Assembly: GCA_016946835.1 (NCBI GenBank)
Contig: JACVTC010000221.1
Location: 1 to 64,000 of the forward strand
From: Neocallimastix lanati (nom. inval.)
Taxonomy: Eukaryota > Neocallimastigomycota > Neocallimastigomycetes > Neocallimastigales > Neocallimastigaceae
DNA: 64,000 nt
Reading direction: 5' to 3'
A program made the position numbers and the translations under genes. This document shows positions 10,466-23,137 of this stretch, in pieces. Under the pieces are notes generated by a model, which did not search any database, was not told the origin of the DNA, and saw only the letters and a program-made list of their open reading frames with translations. Every line of letters starts with the position of its first letter. Position 1 is the stretch's first letter.

Positions 10466-12221
10466 TGTTATATTTCAAAAAAAAAAATATTATAATATAA
10501 AAGTGCCTATCTAATAATAAAATATCATTATAGTTTTAAAAGTATAAAAATATTTTCTTTTTATTATAATAATTTTTTTTAATACTGCTTTTTTTTTTAT
10601 ATTATTTTTATTTATATGACTTTTTTTATATTATTATTATTTTCTATTAATTCTTTTAAGAGTTAAATTACATTGAAATTTAATTTTTTTTTTAAAAAAT
10701 GGACCAAACCCTTTCATTTCTATATTTTTAATTGTTCCTAATATATAATTTTTTTTTTTTTTTTTTCATTTATTATTATATTTCATTAAGTGATAAAATA
10801 TGTATTAACCCAACCATTTATTATTTTAAAAATAAATGATTGGAGTAACCTATCATAGAATAAATAAATTATTTTAATTATTAGTGTCAAATTGTATTTA
10901 TACATTATTTCTAATGTTAAGTTTTTATAGGTAAGATTATTGTTAAGTTTTTTAAATTAGGTAAAAGATTATAGTTAAATCTTATTGAGTGATAGGTCAG
11001 ATTCTTGCTAAATCTTTCCTAGTTTGGGTTAAATTAATCAGGTCAAGATGTTTATAATTAATTATAACAATTTAATTAAATTTAAATGATAAATAACACA
11101 CACGGAGTTTTATAATTAAGAATTCAATCTATAAGTTTTATGTTTTATTAGAATTTTTTTAATATATATTTTAATAATAAATTTTACTAAGATTAATATA
11201 AAGAATTATTATTGTTATAATTAATTCATTAACTTTATGTTAATCAGTTAAAATTAATAATCTTACAAAGAATTCAAATTATGGAATTTCAAATCCTTTT
11301 TATACTAAACTAAAATAATAATTAACAATATAATTAAATAATACATTCTAATCTTAATATATTCATACATGTATATAAACTATATAAAATTTAATAATAA
11401 ATTAATATTTATAAGAATCTTTTAATAAAATAACTATATAATTATTCATAAAACAATTTAATACTAAAACAAATTTAATAATAAAATAATATAAAAAAAA
11501 ATAAAATAAAATATTAAAACTAATTAAAAATTCTCTTTCGGAAATCTTTAGAATGATAAAGAATTCCTTAGAATCTTTTAGAAAATAATTGAATAAAAAT
11601 ATATAAAAATAAAATATATAAAACTTATAACTTATTTAAAATATTATAAAACTATTATTAATAACTAATTCTGTATTTTTAATTAATAATAATTTGTTCA
11701 TAAAAAATTAATAATATAATTTCCAAGTTAGGAGATTTTATCTAATATAGATTTCTTAATTAATAATTTAGAGTCATAATTAAATAATTGAATTATTTTT
11801 TATATTTAAAATATCTTTAAAGTCCAATATCTCGTTATCTAGTTGTCCAATAAGGTTGATTTTGACATATGTTGTAGTTCTCGTCCGTAGCTTTCTAATG
11901 GATATAATTTTAGCGTGAATATCAATATAATATTTCCATTATTTGTCGTGTTATCGTTGTTTTTCATCAAGTTATTTTTATCAAATTCTTAAGGGTTAAA
12001 ATAAATTAAATTATCTTTAATGAATGAGTCCAAACCCTTTGGTTTCTAATTATTTAATGTTTCTAATATTTATAATTAAAATCGAATGAAAATAATTTTT
12101 GTCAATAACGAAATTAAATTTCAATTGATCTAATAGTGAATTTTAATCTCAAATCCACTAGTATTCGTGATATTCTAACCTAAATTTTCTACCTGAATTT
12201 TATTTTTAGGGTGATGCCACA
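10466..12221. repeat. X repeat, copy 2, interrupted by Y
   Basis: X begins TGTTATATTTC, is interrupted at 10915-12173 by Y, and resumes with CCTAAATTTTCTACC to end GATGCCACA. The insertion point of Y is the same as in other copies, so the tRNA-X-Y block was duplicated after Y inserted. Confidence 0.6.
10915..12173. repeat. Solo LTR-like insertion, family Y, in X
   Basis: Starts TGTTAAGTTTTTATAGG and ends near GTATTCGTGATA (GTGACA in better copies). TCTAA lies on both sides (10910-10914 and 12174-12178). A conserved block near 11820-11925 includes CTCGTTATCTAGTTGTCC and CTCGTCCGTAGCTTTC. No coding capacity. Confidence 0.7.
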
Positions 12222-12228
12222 ATTTTAT

Positions 12229-13344
12229 TGATACGGGCTGGGGTTGAAACACTAAGATATTCAAAACAAAAAAAAAAAAAAAAAATAAATATTAACACAT
12301 AACTATAAAAATAAATTTGGAAACAAGAAAAAAAATTAAATTTTAAAATATTCTTTATTTAAATTTAAAATTAAAATTATTTGTTCCAAGTATTAAAAAG
12401 AAAGAAATTTATTCTTCTTTTTATACTTTTATTTTAATACATTTTATTTATTATTAATATATTCTTTATAAAAAAAAAAACTATTATAACTATTTTATTT
12501 TAATTTTTAACTATTATTTTAAATTATTTTTTTAAAAAAAAAATAACATTTATTAAATTAAAATATAAAAAATTAATTTGGAGCTTGTATCACGAAGGGC
12601 ATTCCGGGCGGTAGCTTCTTCTTGATATTGTTATTCAGAGAGAGAATTATACAGAATTGATATTTTCTGTATTTTAGATCATTTTTATTATTGGAATTCT
12701 TCTGTATTTTAGTTCATTTTTATTTTAATAAAGATTTAATTTATTTTTAATTTTTGTTTTATTTTTAGTTTATTTCAAAGGTTTAGAAAATATTATACAG
12801 AAACTTATAATTCTGTATTTTACATCAAATATTTATTGAAATAGGTTTTTATTATTCTTAATATAAAAATAAGAATTAGTAATGATTTAAATATTATATA
12901 ATTTTTAATAAGAATATTTAGTAATAATTTTTATTATATTTTATATTAATAAAATATTTAATAATTATTTTTATTAGATTTGATATTAATAAAAGATTTT
13001 AATAAGAATATTTAATAATAATTTTTATTATATTTAATATTAATAAAAGAATTTTATAAGAATATTTAATAATAATTTTTATTATATTTGATATTAATAA
13101 AAGATTTTAATAAGAATATTTAATAATAATTTTTATTATATTTGATATTAATAAAAGATTTTAATAAGAATATTTAATAATAATTTTTATTATATTTGAT
13201 ATTAATAAAAGAATTTTATAAGAATATTTAATAATAATTTTTATTATAAAAGATTTTAATAAGAATATTTAATAATAATTTTATTTTATTTTTATTAAGA
13301 GTATTTAATAGGAAATACAAGGTATTTAGTGACACCCCGTATCA
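12229..13344. repeat. Solo LTR, family E, short-array copy
   Basis: Bounded by TGATACGGG and CCCGTATCA, a 9-bp terminal inverted repeat, with a 4-bp duplication TTAT (12225-12228 and 13345-13348). It contains the conserved GC-richer block CACGAAGGGCATTCCGGG at about 12590. The right part is an array of a 54-bp AT-rich unit. The right end lies 15 bp before tRNA 3. At 1116 bp this is the shortest complete family E copy here. Confidence 0.85.
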
Positions 13345-13359
13345 TTATTTATGTGCGAA

Positions 13360-13430
13360 GCGTTAATAGTATAGAGGTAGAATATTTGCCTTCCAAGCAA
13401 ATGGCCCGGGTTCGATTCCCGGTTAACGCA
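13360..13430 (+). tRNA. tRNA-Gly(TCC) copy 3
   Basis: Identical 71-nt gene. The flank TTATGTGCGAA upstream and the T-rich terminator downstream resemble the other copies. A family E solo LTR ends 15 bp upstream. An ORF that reads through this locus is an artefact. Confidence 0.97.
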
Positions 13431-13456
13431 ATGAATAATTTTTTTGATTTTTTTTA

Positions 13457-13664
13457 TGTAATATTTCAAAAAAAAAAAAAAAATAAATTAATAGAAATTA
13501 AAGTACATATTATTAACCCAACTTTTATTATTTTAAAAATAAATGATTGGAGTAACCTATCGTAGAATAAATAAATTATTTTAATTATTAGAGCCAAATT
13601 GTATTTATACATTATTTCTAACCTAAATTTTATACCTAAATCTTATTTTTAGGGTGGTACCACA
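13457..13664. repeat. X repeat, copy 3 (short form)
   Basis: A short X of 208 bp, lacking the middle part present in copies 1 and 2. It starts TGTAATATTTC and ends GGTACCACA. Confidence 0.6.
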
Positions 13665-13671
13665 ACTTTTT

Positions 13672-14415
13672 TGATACGGGCTGGGGACTAAGATATTCAA
13701 AACAAAAAAATAAATATTAACACACAAAAATGAATTTGGAAACAAAAAAAAAATAATTTTTAAAATATTCTTTATTTAAATTTAAAATTAAAATTATTTG
13801 TTCCAGTATTAAAAAGAAAGAAATTTATTCTTCTTTTTATACTTTTATTTTAATACATTTTATTTATCATTAATATATTCTTTATAAATAAAAAAAACTA
13901 TTATTACTATTTTATTTTAATTTTTAACTATTATTTTAAATTATTTTTTTTTTTAAAAAAAAATAACATTTATTGAATTAAAATATAAAAATTAATTTAG
14001 AGATTGTATCACGAAGGGCATTCCGGGTGGTAGCTTCTTCTTGATATTGTTTTCAGAAGAGAATTATACAGAATTGATATTTTCTGTATTTTAGATCATT
14101 TTTATTATTGAAATTCTTCTTTATTTTAGTTCATTTTTATTTTAATAAAGATTTAATTTATTTTTGATTTATTTTTAGTTTATTTCAAAGGTTTAGAAAA
14201 TATTATACAGAAACTTATAATTCTGTATTTTATATAAAATATTTATTGAAATTGGTTTTTATTATACTTAATATAAAAAATAAGAATTAGTAATGATTTA
14301 AATTAGATATAATATTTAATAAGAATATTTAATAATAATTTTTATTATATTTAATATTAATGAAAGATTTTTATTAATAAGATTTAATAATAATTTTTAT
14401 TATATTATTATTTAA
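13672..14415. repeat. Left part of a family E LTR, truncated by fusion to Y
   Basis: It begins TGATACGGGCTGGGG and carries the conserved CACGAAGGGCATTCCGGG block, but after two or three array units it passes directly into Y, with no CCCGTATCA end. The same junction recurs at 43723/43724. A deletion that also removed a tRNA copy would explain it. Confidence 0.75.
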
Positions 14416-15637
14416 TGTTAAATTTTTTTGTTAAGGTTATGAGAAAGGTTACAGATTGGGTTTCGTAAGGATTCTCCAAATTTTGGGTTAAACTGGTCAG
14501 GTCAAGATGTTTATTAATAATTATAACAATTAATTAAATTATATAATTATTGACACACATAAAGTTTTATAATTAAGAATTCAATCTTTAAGATTTATAT
14601 CTTATTAGAACTTTATTTAATATATTTTTTAATAATAAAATTTTATTAAGAATTAAAATTAAGTATTATAATTGTTATAATTAATAAGTATAATTAATGG
14701 TTAATAATTAAAATTAACGGTTAATAATCTTACAAAGATTTCAAAGGATGGAATTTCAATTCCTTTTTATACTAAACTAGACTAATAATTAACAATATAA
14801 ATAATTAATACATTTTAATCTTAATACATTCATATCTGTATATAAACTATATAAAATTTAATAATAAATTAATATTGATAAGAATCTTTTAATAAAATAA
14901 CTATATAATTATTCATAAAGCAATTTAATAATAAAACTAATTAATACTAAGAAAATATAAAATAAAATAAAATGAATTAAAATACTAAAACTAATTAAAA
15001 ATTCTCTTTTGGAAATCTTTAGAACTATAAAGAATTCCTTAGAATCTTTTAGAAAATTATTGAATAAAAATATATAACGATAAAACATATAAAACTTATA
15101 AACTTATTTAAAATATTATAAAACTATTACTAATAACTAATTCTGTATTTTTAATTAATAATACAAATTAATAATATAATTTCCAAGTTAAGAGATTTAT
15201 CTAATGTAAATTTCTTAATTAATAATTTAGGGTCTTAATTAAATAATTGAATTATATTTTTATATTTAAATATCTTTAAAGTCCAATATCTCGTTATCTA
15301 GTTGTCCAATAAGGTTGATTTTGACATATGTTGTAGTTCTCGTCCGTAGCTTTCCAATGGATACAATTTTAGCGTGAATATCAATAAAATATTTCCATTA
15401 TTTGTTGAGTTATCGTTGTTTTTCTTCAAATTATTTTTATCAAATTTTTAAGGGTTAAATTAAATTAAATTATCTTTAATAAATGAGTCCAAACACTTTG
15501 GTTTCTAATTATTTAATGTTTCTAATATTTATTTTTATAATTAAAATCGAATGAAAATAATTTTTGTCAATAACGAAATTAAATTTCAATTGATCTAATA
15601 GTGAATTTTAATCTCAAATCCACTAGTATTCGTGACA
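14416..15637. repeat. Family Y insertion, copy 2, with X tail
   Basis: Y here begins TGTTAAATTTTTTTG and ends GTGACA, followed by TCTAA and the right end of X to 15685. The left flank is family E array rather than X. Confidence 0.7.
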
Positions 15638-15692
15638 TCTAACTTAAATTTTCTACCTAAATTTTATTTTTAGGGTGGTGCCACAATATTAA

Positions 15693-16521
15693 TGTTATGG
15701 TTCGGGTTTTATTAGAAATTTTATTAATTATTTATTTTTAATATTTTTCTGTCTACATTTTAATTATTGAAAAACTTCACTTATTTATACTTTTTGAAAA
15801 AAATAAATATGTAAAGCCTTTCTACATTTTATTATCATATTTAAAAAAAAATAATTTACTATTACTAATTACTTCAAATTTTATATTAATTTAAATTAAC
15901 TAATTCATAAGTATTTTTATTTTAATAAATTTTGTTTATATAATTTTATATTATTTTTCATATACTAAAACTAAATTATTTAATATATACGAAAAGAAAC
16001 AAACAAAATTTAAAAAGATTTTACAGAAAAATAAAGTTATTTTAATCAAGAATGTTAATATAATATTTTTATATTTTATATAAAATAAATTTAAAAACTA
16101 TAATATATTTAATATTTATTATTAATCAATTAAGATTTGATTTTATCTGTGGGGAATAAAAATATTAAATAATCAATTTAAAAATAAAATAAAATAGTAA
16201 AAAGAATACAATTTTAATATTGATACAATATAATTATAATATAATAATATATTTGAAAATAAAAATAAAATATTAATATTGATAATAAACACTTAATAAA
16301 ATAATAAAATTATAGGTTAAATTATAGATATTGATATTAATAATAAAAATATAGAATTATTGATAATATTTTAGAAACTTTTAATAAAAATATAAAAAAA
16401 AATTATATTTATAAAATAATTTAGTATAGAAAATATAGTAAAGTAAAATTAAGTAAAGAACAATATAATGGATTCTAAAGTAAGTTGAAATTCTAATTAA
16501 TAATCCATTATATATTCGTTC
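15693..16521. repeat. Solo LTR, family F, right end lost
   Basis: Begins TGTTATGGTTCGGG and matches 45014-45848 closely. The last bases (ATTCGTTC) merge into the 3' end of a tRNA-Gly gene instead of the normal TTTACCA terminus. The shared GTTC marks the junction. Confidence 0.8.
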
Positions 16522-16538
16522 GATTCCCGGTTAATGCA
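16518..16538 (+). pseudogene. tRNA-Gly 3' fragment
   Basis: The last 21 nt of tRNA-Gly survive (T loop, 3' T stem and 3' acceptor strand), with one C-to-T change (AACGC to AATGC). The usual tRNA 3' flank and an X repeat follow. The 5' 50 nt were lost in the deletion that joined LTR F to the T loop, probably at the shared GTTC. It cannot fold as a tRNA. Confidence 0.9.
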
Positions 16539-16563
16539 ACGATTAAATCTTTATTAATTTTTA

Positions 16564-17310
16564 TGTAATGTTTCAAAAAAAAAATTATAATTTAAAGTGC
16601 CTATCTAGCAATAAAATATCATTATAGTTTTAAAAATATAAAAATATTTTCTTTTTATTACAATAATTATTTTAATATTAATTTTTTTTAATATTATTTT
16701 CTATTAATTCTTTTAAGGGTCAATTACATTGAAATTTAATTTTTTTAAAATGGACCAAACCCTTTTATTTCTATATTTTTAAATGTTCCTAATATATAAT
16801 TTTTTTTTTTTTTTCATTTATTATTATATTTCATTAAGTGATAAAATGTGTATTAACCCAACCATTTATTATTTTAAAAATAAATGATTGGAGTAACCTA
16901 TCATAGAATAAATAAATTGGGAGAGTTGCATTTCGCCAGGTTGCATTTCGCCAAGTGGCGTATTATTAAAAGGTTGCATTTCGACAAGTAGAGTATTGAT
17001 ATAAATAAATGAATAAATAAATAAATATTAATTCAAAATATATTTTTTTAAAATTGTTTTTATGAGATACTAATAATATTTAATTTTATTTATTTATTTA
17101 TTTAATAATTTTCAATTTGGCGAAATGCCACATTTTTTTAATACGCCACATGCTTTCAAAAAATTGGCGAAATGCAATCTGGCGAAATGCAATTTGGCGA
17201 AATGCCCCACACCCAAATAAATTATTTTGATTATTAGAACCAAATTGTATTTATATATTATTTCTAACCTAAATTTTCTACCTAAATTTTATTTTTAGGG
17301 TGGCACTACA
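16564..17310. repeat. X repeat, copy 4, carrying a MITE
   Basis: X starts TGTAATGTTTC and ends GGCACTACA. It is interrupted at 16919-17214 by a MULE-type MITE. Confidence 0.6.
16919..17214. mobile_element. MULE-derived MITE (296 bp)
   Basis: A non-coding insertion with terminal inverted repeats built from repeated TTGCATTTCGCCA-type motifs, beginning GGGAGAGTTGCATTTCGCC and ending GAAATGCCCCACACCC. It is flanked by a perfect 9-bp duplication AAATAAATT (16910-16918 and 17215-17223). Ends and motifs match those of the coding MULE at 38653-41487, which probably mobilised it. The middle is low-complexity AATAAATA sequence. Confidence 0.9.
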
Positions 17311-17317
17311 AATCTTT

Positions 17318-18195
17318 TTTAAGAATCTATAATTATTTGCTAACAAATAATTATATTTTCTTAGTTAAGTTATTATAACTATAACTTTATTTAATTACAT
17401 ATAATATTTATTAAATTTATTTAATTTAATTTTAAATATGCATTAATTTAACAAAATTTATTTAATTTATTTTAAATAATATATTTACAATATGTTAAAT
17501 TCTCTACTGTAACTAATGTATTTTGTATTGTATTTTATTCTGTATTTTATAATGTATTCTGTATTTTATAATGTATTCTGTATTTTATTAACTATTTAAT
17601 TTTATATTTTTAATATAAGGATAAATTATATGATCGAAATATCTTTTATTATTTTATTCTTTTATTTTCGATCATTAGATTGGAAAATCGGTTAATTAAG
17701 ATTTTTTCCAATTACTTTTTAGAAGTAATCGGTTTTACTTAATTAATGCGATGATCGATATGGATAGAATATCGATCGAAAACTTATCTAGGTTTTTCTA
17801 TCTAATCTTTTCCTAGATAAGAGATTTGTTAAGATTAGAAAACCCTTTCTTATTTAACCATATTTTCATAAAAAAATATAAATAAGGCTCTTGAGTTCTC
17901 TTTGAGAAATCAAGAGTTATTATTATAAAAAAACATAGTTATAATAGTAACAATTTTATATTTTTAACTTTAATAAATTAATAAAAATATTTTATTCAAA
18001 AACATATTTTTAAAATCAATTTATACAAACAATTCTTCTCTTACTTTTTGTGTTATTATTATAATTAATTTTATAATAAACTCTACTCTAAATATAAAAA
18101 AATTTATTTTATTTTATTTTCTCAACTTAATGAATTAGTCGTTAAGTTGTAGTTAATAATTCTATTTTGAGTTAGTTCTTAATAGAATTATTACA
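17318..18195 (+). repeat. Solo LTR, family D
   Basis: Matches the LTRs of element D in the opposite orientation. The first bases are TTT instead of TGT, a G-to-T change, and the right end is ATTATTACA. It retains the TATAAATAAGG box and the start-site hairpin near 17887-17920. No clear 5-bp duplication is visible (TCTTT left, ATTTT right). It ends 15 bp before tRNA 4. Confidence 0.88.
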
Positions 18196-18210
18196 ATTTT
18201 AGTGAAGAAA

Positions 18211-18281
18211 GCGTTAATAGTATAGAGGTAGAATATTTGCCTTCCAAGCAAATGGCCCGGGTTCGATTCCCGGTTAACGCA
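18211..18281 (+). tRNA. tRNA-Gly(TCC) copy 4
   Basis: Identical 71-nt gene with intact A and B boxes and a downstream T run. A solo family D LTR ends 15 bp upstream. Confidence 0.97.
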
Positions 18282-18309
18282 ATGATCAAGTCTTTTTTGA
18301 TTTTTTTTA

Positions 18310-18588
18310 TGTTATATTTTAAAAAAAAAAAAAAATATAAAATTTAAAAGAGCTTATCTAGTAATAAAATATCAATATAGTTTTAAGTATATAAAAATAT
18401 TTTCTTTTTATTACAATAATTTTTTTTAATATTATTTTTTTTTTATATTATTTTTATTTATATTACTTTTTTTTATATTATTATTATTTTCTATTAATTC
18501 TTTTAAGAGTTAAATTACATCGAAATTTAATTATTTTAAAATGGACCAAATCCTTTCATTTCTAAAATAATAAATGTTCCTAATATAT

Positions 18589-18624
<36 letters not shown>

Positions 18625-18817
18625 TTATTATTATATTTCATTAACATTAAGTGATAAAATGTGTATTAACCTAATTTTTATTATTTTAAAAATAAATGAT
18701 TGGAGTAACCTATCATAGAATAAATAAATTATTTTGATTATTAGAACCAAATTGTATTTATACATTATTTCTAACCTAAATTTTCTACCTAAATTTTATT
18801 TTTAGGGTGGTACTACA
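18310..18817. repeat. X repeat, copy 5
   Basis: About 508 bp, uninterrupted, from TGTTATATTTT to GGTACTACA. It includes a long T run near 18592-18622. This is the best copy for defining X. Confidence 0.6.
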
Positions 18818-18824
18818 AATCTTT

Positions 18825-19288
18825 TGATACGATATTTTATTTATGTATCTAAATTAATATTTATTTATGGGCAATGACAATAAGGAATTATGACAAAATA
18901 ATATATTCTAATATTAAATAGAAATAACACATACAATAATACAAAATAAAGTAATAAATATATCTTTTTAATGTTCTCTTTATTATTAATTATTAATTAT
19001 TACATCAATTATTATTATTATTACTCTTTTATATAAATATTATAATTGATTATCTCAAATATATATAATATCTCTTTTAACTATACTAAAATAAAATATA
19101 AAAATAGCTATTTATGTGAATTAATTTATAATAAGTATAAACTTATAAATAAAAGAATTCTCCGTTTAATAATTATTATTCTAAAATTATATATATTATT
19201 CTAAAATTATTATTGACCAATAATATTTAAGTATTTCTTTAACCTAAAGAATCTACCTAAATACCATTTTTATAGTGGTCCCGTATCA
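18825..19288. repeat. Solo LTR, family J
   Basis: Begins TGATACGATA and ends CCCGTATCA, with a perfect 4-bp duplication CTTT (18821-18824 and 19289-19292). It is 464 bp with no coding capacity. Relatives are at 33961-34429 and 49623-50151. Confidence 0.85.
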
Positions 19289-19294
19289 CTTTTA

Positions 19295-22205
19295 TGATAC
19301 GGGCTGGGGTTGAAACACTAAGATATTCAAAACAAAAAAAAATAAATATTAACACATAACTATAAAAATAAATTTGGAAACAAGAAAAAAATTAAATTTT
19401 AAAATATTCTTTATTTAAATTTAAAATTAAAATTATTTGTTCCAAGTATTAAAAAGAAAGAAATTTATTCTTCTTTTTATACTTTTATTTTAATATATTT
19501 TATTTATTATTAATATATTCTTTATAAAAAAAACTATTATAACTATTTTATTTTAATTTTTAACTATTATTTTAAATTATTTTTTTTAAAAAAAAAAAAT
19601 AACATTTATTAAATTAAAATATAAAAAATTAATTTAGAGATTGTATCACGAAGGGCATTCCGGGCGGTAGCTTCTTCTTGATATTGTTTTTCAGAGAGAG
19701 AATTATACAGAATTGATATTTTCTGTATTTTAGATCATTTTTTTATTATTGAAATTCTGTATTTTAGTTCATTTTTATTTTTAATAAAGATTTAATTTAT
19801 TTTTGATTTTTGATTTATTTTTAGTTTATTTCAAAGGTTTAGAAAATATTATACAGAAACTTATAATTCTGTATTTTATATCAAATATTTATTGAAATAG
19901 GTTTTTATTATTCTTAATATAAAAATAAGAATTAATAATGATTTAAATATTATATAATTTTTAATAAGAATATTTAATAATAATTTTTATTATATTTAAT
20001 ATTAATAAAAGATTTTTATTAGAATATTTAATAATAATTTTTATTATATTTGATATTAATAAAAGAATTTTATAAGAATATTTAATAATAATTTTTATTA
20101 TAAAAGATTATAATAAGAATATTTAATAATAATTTTTATTATATTTAATATTAATAAAAGATTTTTATTAGAATATTTAATAATTTTTATTATATTTAAT
20201 ATTAATAAAAGATTTTAATAAGAATATTTAATAATAATTTTTATTATATTTGATATTAATAAAATAATTTTATAAGAATATTTAATAATAATTTTTATTA
20301 TAAAAGATTTTAATAAGAATATTTAATAATAATTTTTATTATATTTAATATTAATAAAAGATTTTTATTAGAATATTTAATAATTTTTATTATATTTAAT
20401 ATTAATAAAAGATTTTAATAAGAATATTTAATAATAATTTTTATTATATTTGATATTAATAAAAGATTTTAATAAGAATATTTAATAATAATTTTTATTA
20501 TATTTGATATTAATAAAAGATTTTAATAAGAATATTTAATAATAATTTTTATTATATTTGATATTAATAAAAGATTTTAATAAGAATATTTAATAATAAT
20601 TTTTATTATATTTGATATTAATAAAAGATTTTAATAAGAATATTTAATAATAATTTTTATTATATTTGATATTAATAAAAGATTTTAATAAGAATATTTA
20701 ATAATAATTTTTATTATATTTAATATTAATAAAAGATTTTTATAAGAATATTTAATAATAATTTTTATTATATAAGATTTTAATAAGAATATTTAATAAT
20801 AATTTTTATTATATTTAATATTAATAAAAGATTTTTATTAGAATATTTAATAATTTTTATTATATTTGATATTAATAAAAGATTTTAATAAGAATATTTA
20901 ATAATAATTTTTATTATATTTAATATTAATAAAAGAATTTTATAAGAATATTTAATAATAATTTTTATTATAAAAGATTTTAATAAGAATATTTAATAAT
21001 AATTTTTATTATATTTAATATTAATAAAAGATTTTTATTAGAATATTTAATAATTTTTATTATATTTAATATTAATAAAAGATTTTAATAAGAATATTTA
21101 ATAATAATTTTTATTATATTTAATATTAATAAAAGATTTTTATAAGAATATTTAATAATAATTTTTATTATATTTAATATTAATAAAAGAATTTTATAAG
21201 AATATTTAATAATAATTTTTATTATATAAGATTTTAATAAGAATATTTAATAATAATTTTTATTATATTTAATATTAATAAAAGATTTTTATTAGAATAT
21301 TTAATAATTTTTATTATATTTAATATTAATAAAAGATTTTAATAAGAATATTTAATAATAATTTTTATTATATTTAATATTAATAAAAGATTTTAATAAG
21401 AATATTTAATAATAATTTTTATTATATTTGATATTAATAAAAGATTTTAATAATAATATTTAATAATAATTTTTATTAGATTTGATATTAATAAAAGAAT
21501 TTTATAAGAATATTTAATAATAATTTTTATTATAAAAGATTTTAATAAGAATATTTAATAATAATTTTTATTATATTTAATATTAATAAAAAATTTTTAT
21601 TAGAATATTTAATAATTTTTATTATATTTGATATTAATAAAAGATTTTAATAAGAATATTTAATAATAATTTTTATTATAAAAGATTTTAATAAGAATAT
21701 TTAATAATAATTTTTATTATATTTAATATTAATAAAAGATTTTTATTAGAATATTTAATAATTTTTATTATATTTGATATTAATAAAAGATTTTAATAAG
21801 AATATTTAATAATAATTTTTATTATATTTAATATTAATAAAAGAATTTTATAAGAATATTTAATAATAATTTTTATTATATTTAATATTAATAAAAGAAT
21901 TTTATAAGAATATTTAATAATAATTTTTATTATATTTAATATTAATAAAAGAATTTTATAAGAATATTTAAAAATAATTTTTATTATATTTAATATTAAT
22001 AAAAGAAATTTATAAGAATATTCAATAATAATTTTTATTATATTTAATATTAATAAAAGAAATTTATAAGAATATTTAATAATAATTTTTATTATATTTG
22101 ATATTAATAAAAGATTTTAATAAGAATATTTAATAATAATTTTATTTTATTATTATTAAGAGTATTTAATAGGAAATACAAGGTATTTAGTGACATCCCG
22201 TATCA
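19295..22205. repeat. Solo LTR, family E, expanded-array copy
   Basis: TGATACGGG...CCCGTATCA ends and the conserved CACGAAGGGCATTCCGGG block near 19648 identify family E. At 2911 bp it is the longest copy because the internal tandem array is expanded. The upstream TTTA (19291-19294) matches the bases after its right end once the later family G insertion and its ATTT duplication are removed, so its TSD is TTTA. Confidence 0.85.
19960..22150. repeat. Tandem array of 54-bp AT-rich unit inside LTR E
   Basis: Roughly forty related units of about 54 bp, each with the phrases AATATTTAATAATAATTTTT and GATATTAATAAAAGA. Variant units (ATTTTATAAG, TTTTTATTAG, and shortened ones lacking part of the unit) recur in order, so blocks of several units have been duplicated together. 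Confidence 0.9.
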
Positions 22206-22208
22206 TTT

Positions 22209-23137
22209 TGTTGAGGTTCGGGACAGAATAATAATAAATATAGAAATAAACACTAAAATAAAAAAAATTAAAAATTTAAAATATATCTTTTTTTTAAAAT
22301 ATTTTATTTATTTATTTAATAAAAATTATTCAATTAAAAACTAAAAATAAATTAATTTCTTTAATAAGATTATATTTTTTTCTCAGATTATTTTTCTAAA
22401 ATACGATTTTCTCATCTATTTATATTTTTTTTTTTTTTTTATCGTTAGAAATGGTCAAGCCATTTCTTTAGAATATCTTAGAGTTACATGTTTGAATTGT
22501 ATTTAAATTATAAATTCATAATCTATTCTATTATAATAAGCAATTATTACATATTATTAAATTCTAAACTATTTATTATTAATTGTAGTGAAAATATATT
22601 TTAAAAATAATTTTATTACTTTTACAGAACTATTAGTAATAGAGTATTATTTAATTTTATACTATTTTTAAATAAAAGTATTTTAGATTATTATCTATTA
22701 TTAATCTTATTATAAATAGGGTGTATTTTGGAAGGAAGTATTACTAATTTTAATGACAAGGATCATGGATTTAAGTAAAATATTTTAAATCATTATTAAT
22801 TATATTAATTTTTATTAATAATAAATAATCTGTATTAGTAATATTTGTAAAATAAAATTTTCTTTAATAATAAAATATTGATAGAATAAATCATATTAAT
22901 AAAACTAGATATTGATAATAATATTGATATTAATAATATAGTATTAATTTTAATAATAAAGTATTGATATTAATAAAGAATTTATATTAATAATAATAAA
23001 TTTAATATTAGTAGTAATTTGGCAGTAATAGAACATAAGAAAGTTCCCCAAGTAAGGAAATAAATAATTTAATTTTAGTGGTTAAGTTATTTTTATGAAA
23101 AATAATAAAATTAACATTATTTGTTCATTCCTTAACA
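22209..23137. repeat. Solo LTR, family G
   Basis: Begins TGTTGAGGTTCGGG and ends CATTCCTTAACA, 929 bp, with a 4-bp duplication ATTT (22205-22208 and 23138-23141). The left copy reuses the last A of the preceding family E LTR, so G inserted into E's duplication and is younger. It ends 14 bp before tRNA 5. It is nearly identical to 34434-35356. Confidence 0.85.

Noticed and set aside
13329-13565. ORF crossing tRNA-Gly 3
   Set aside because: It overlaps an intact tRNA gene and repeat flanks. The similar frame at 42597-42923 across tRNA 7 is rejected for the same reason.
19960-22150. CRISPR-like repeat array
   Set aside because: Units are contiguous variants of a 54-bp repeat without unique spacers, inside an LTR, in a eukaryotic context.
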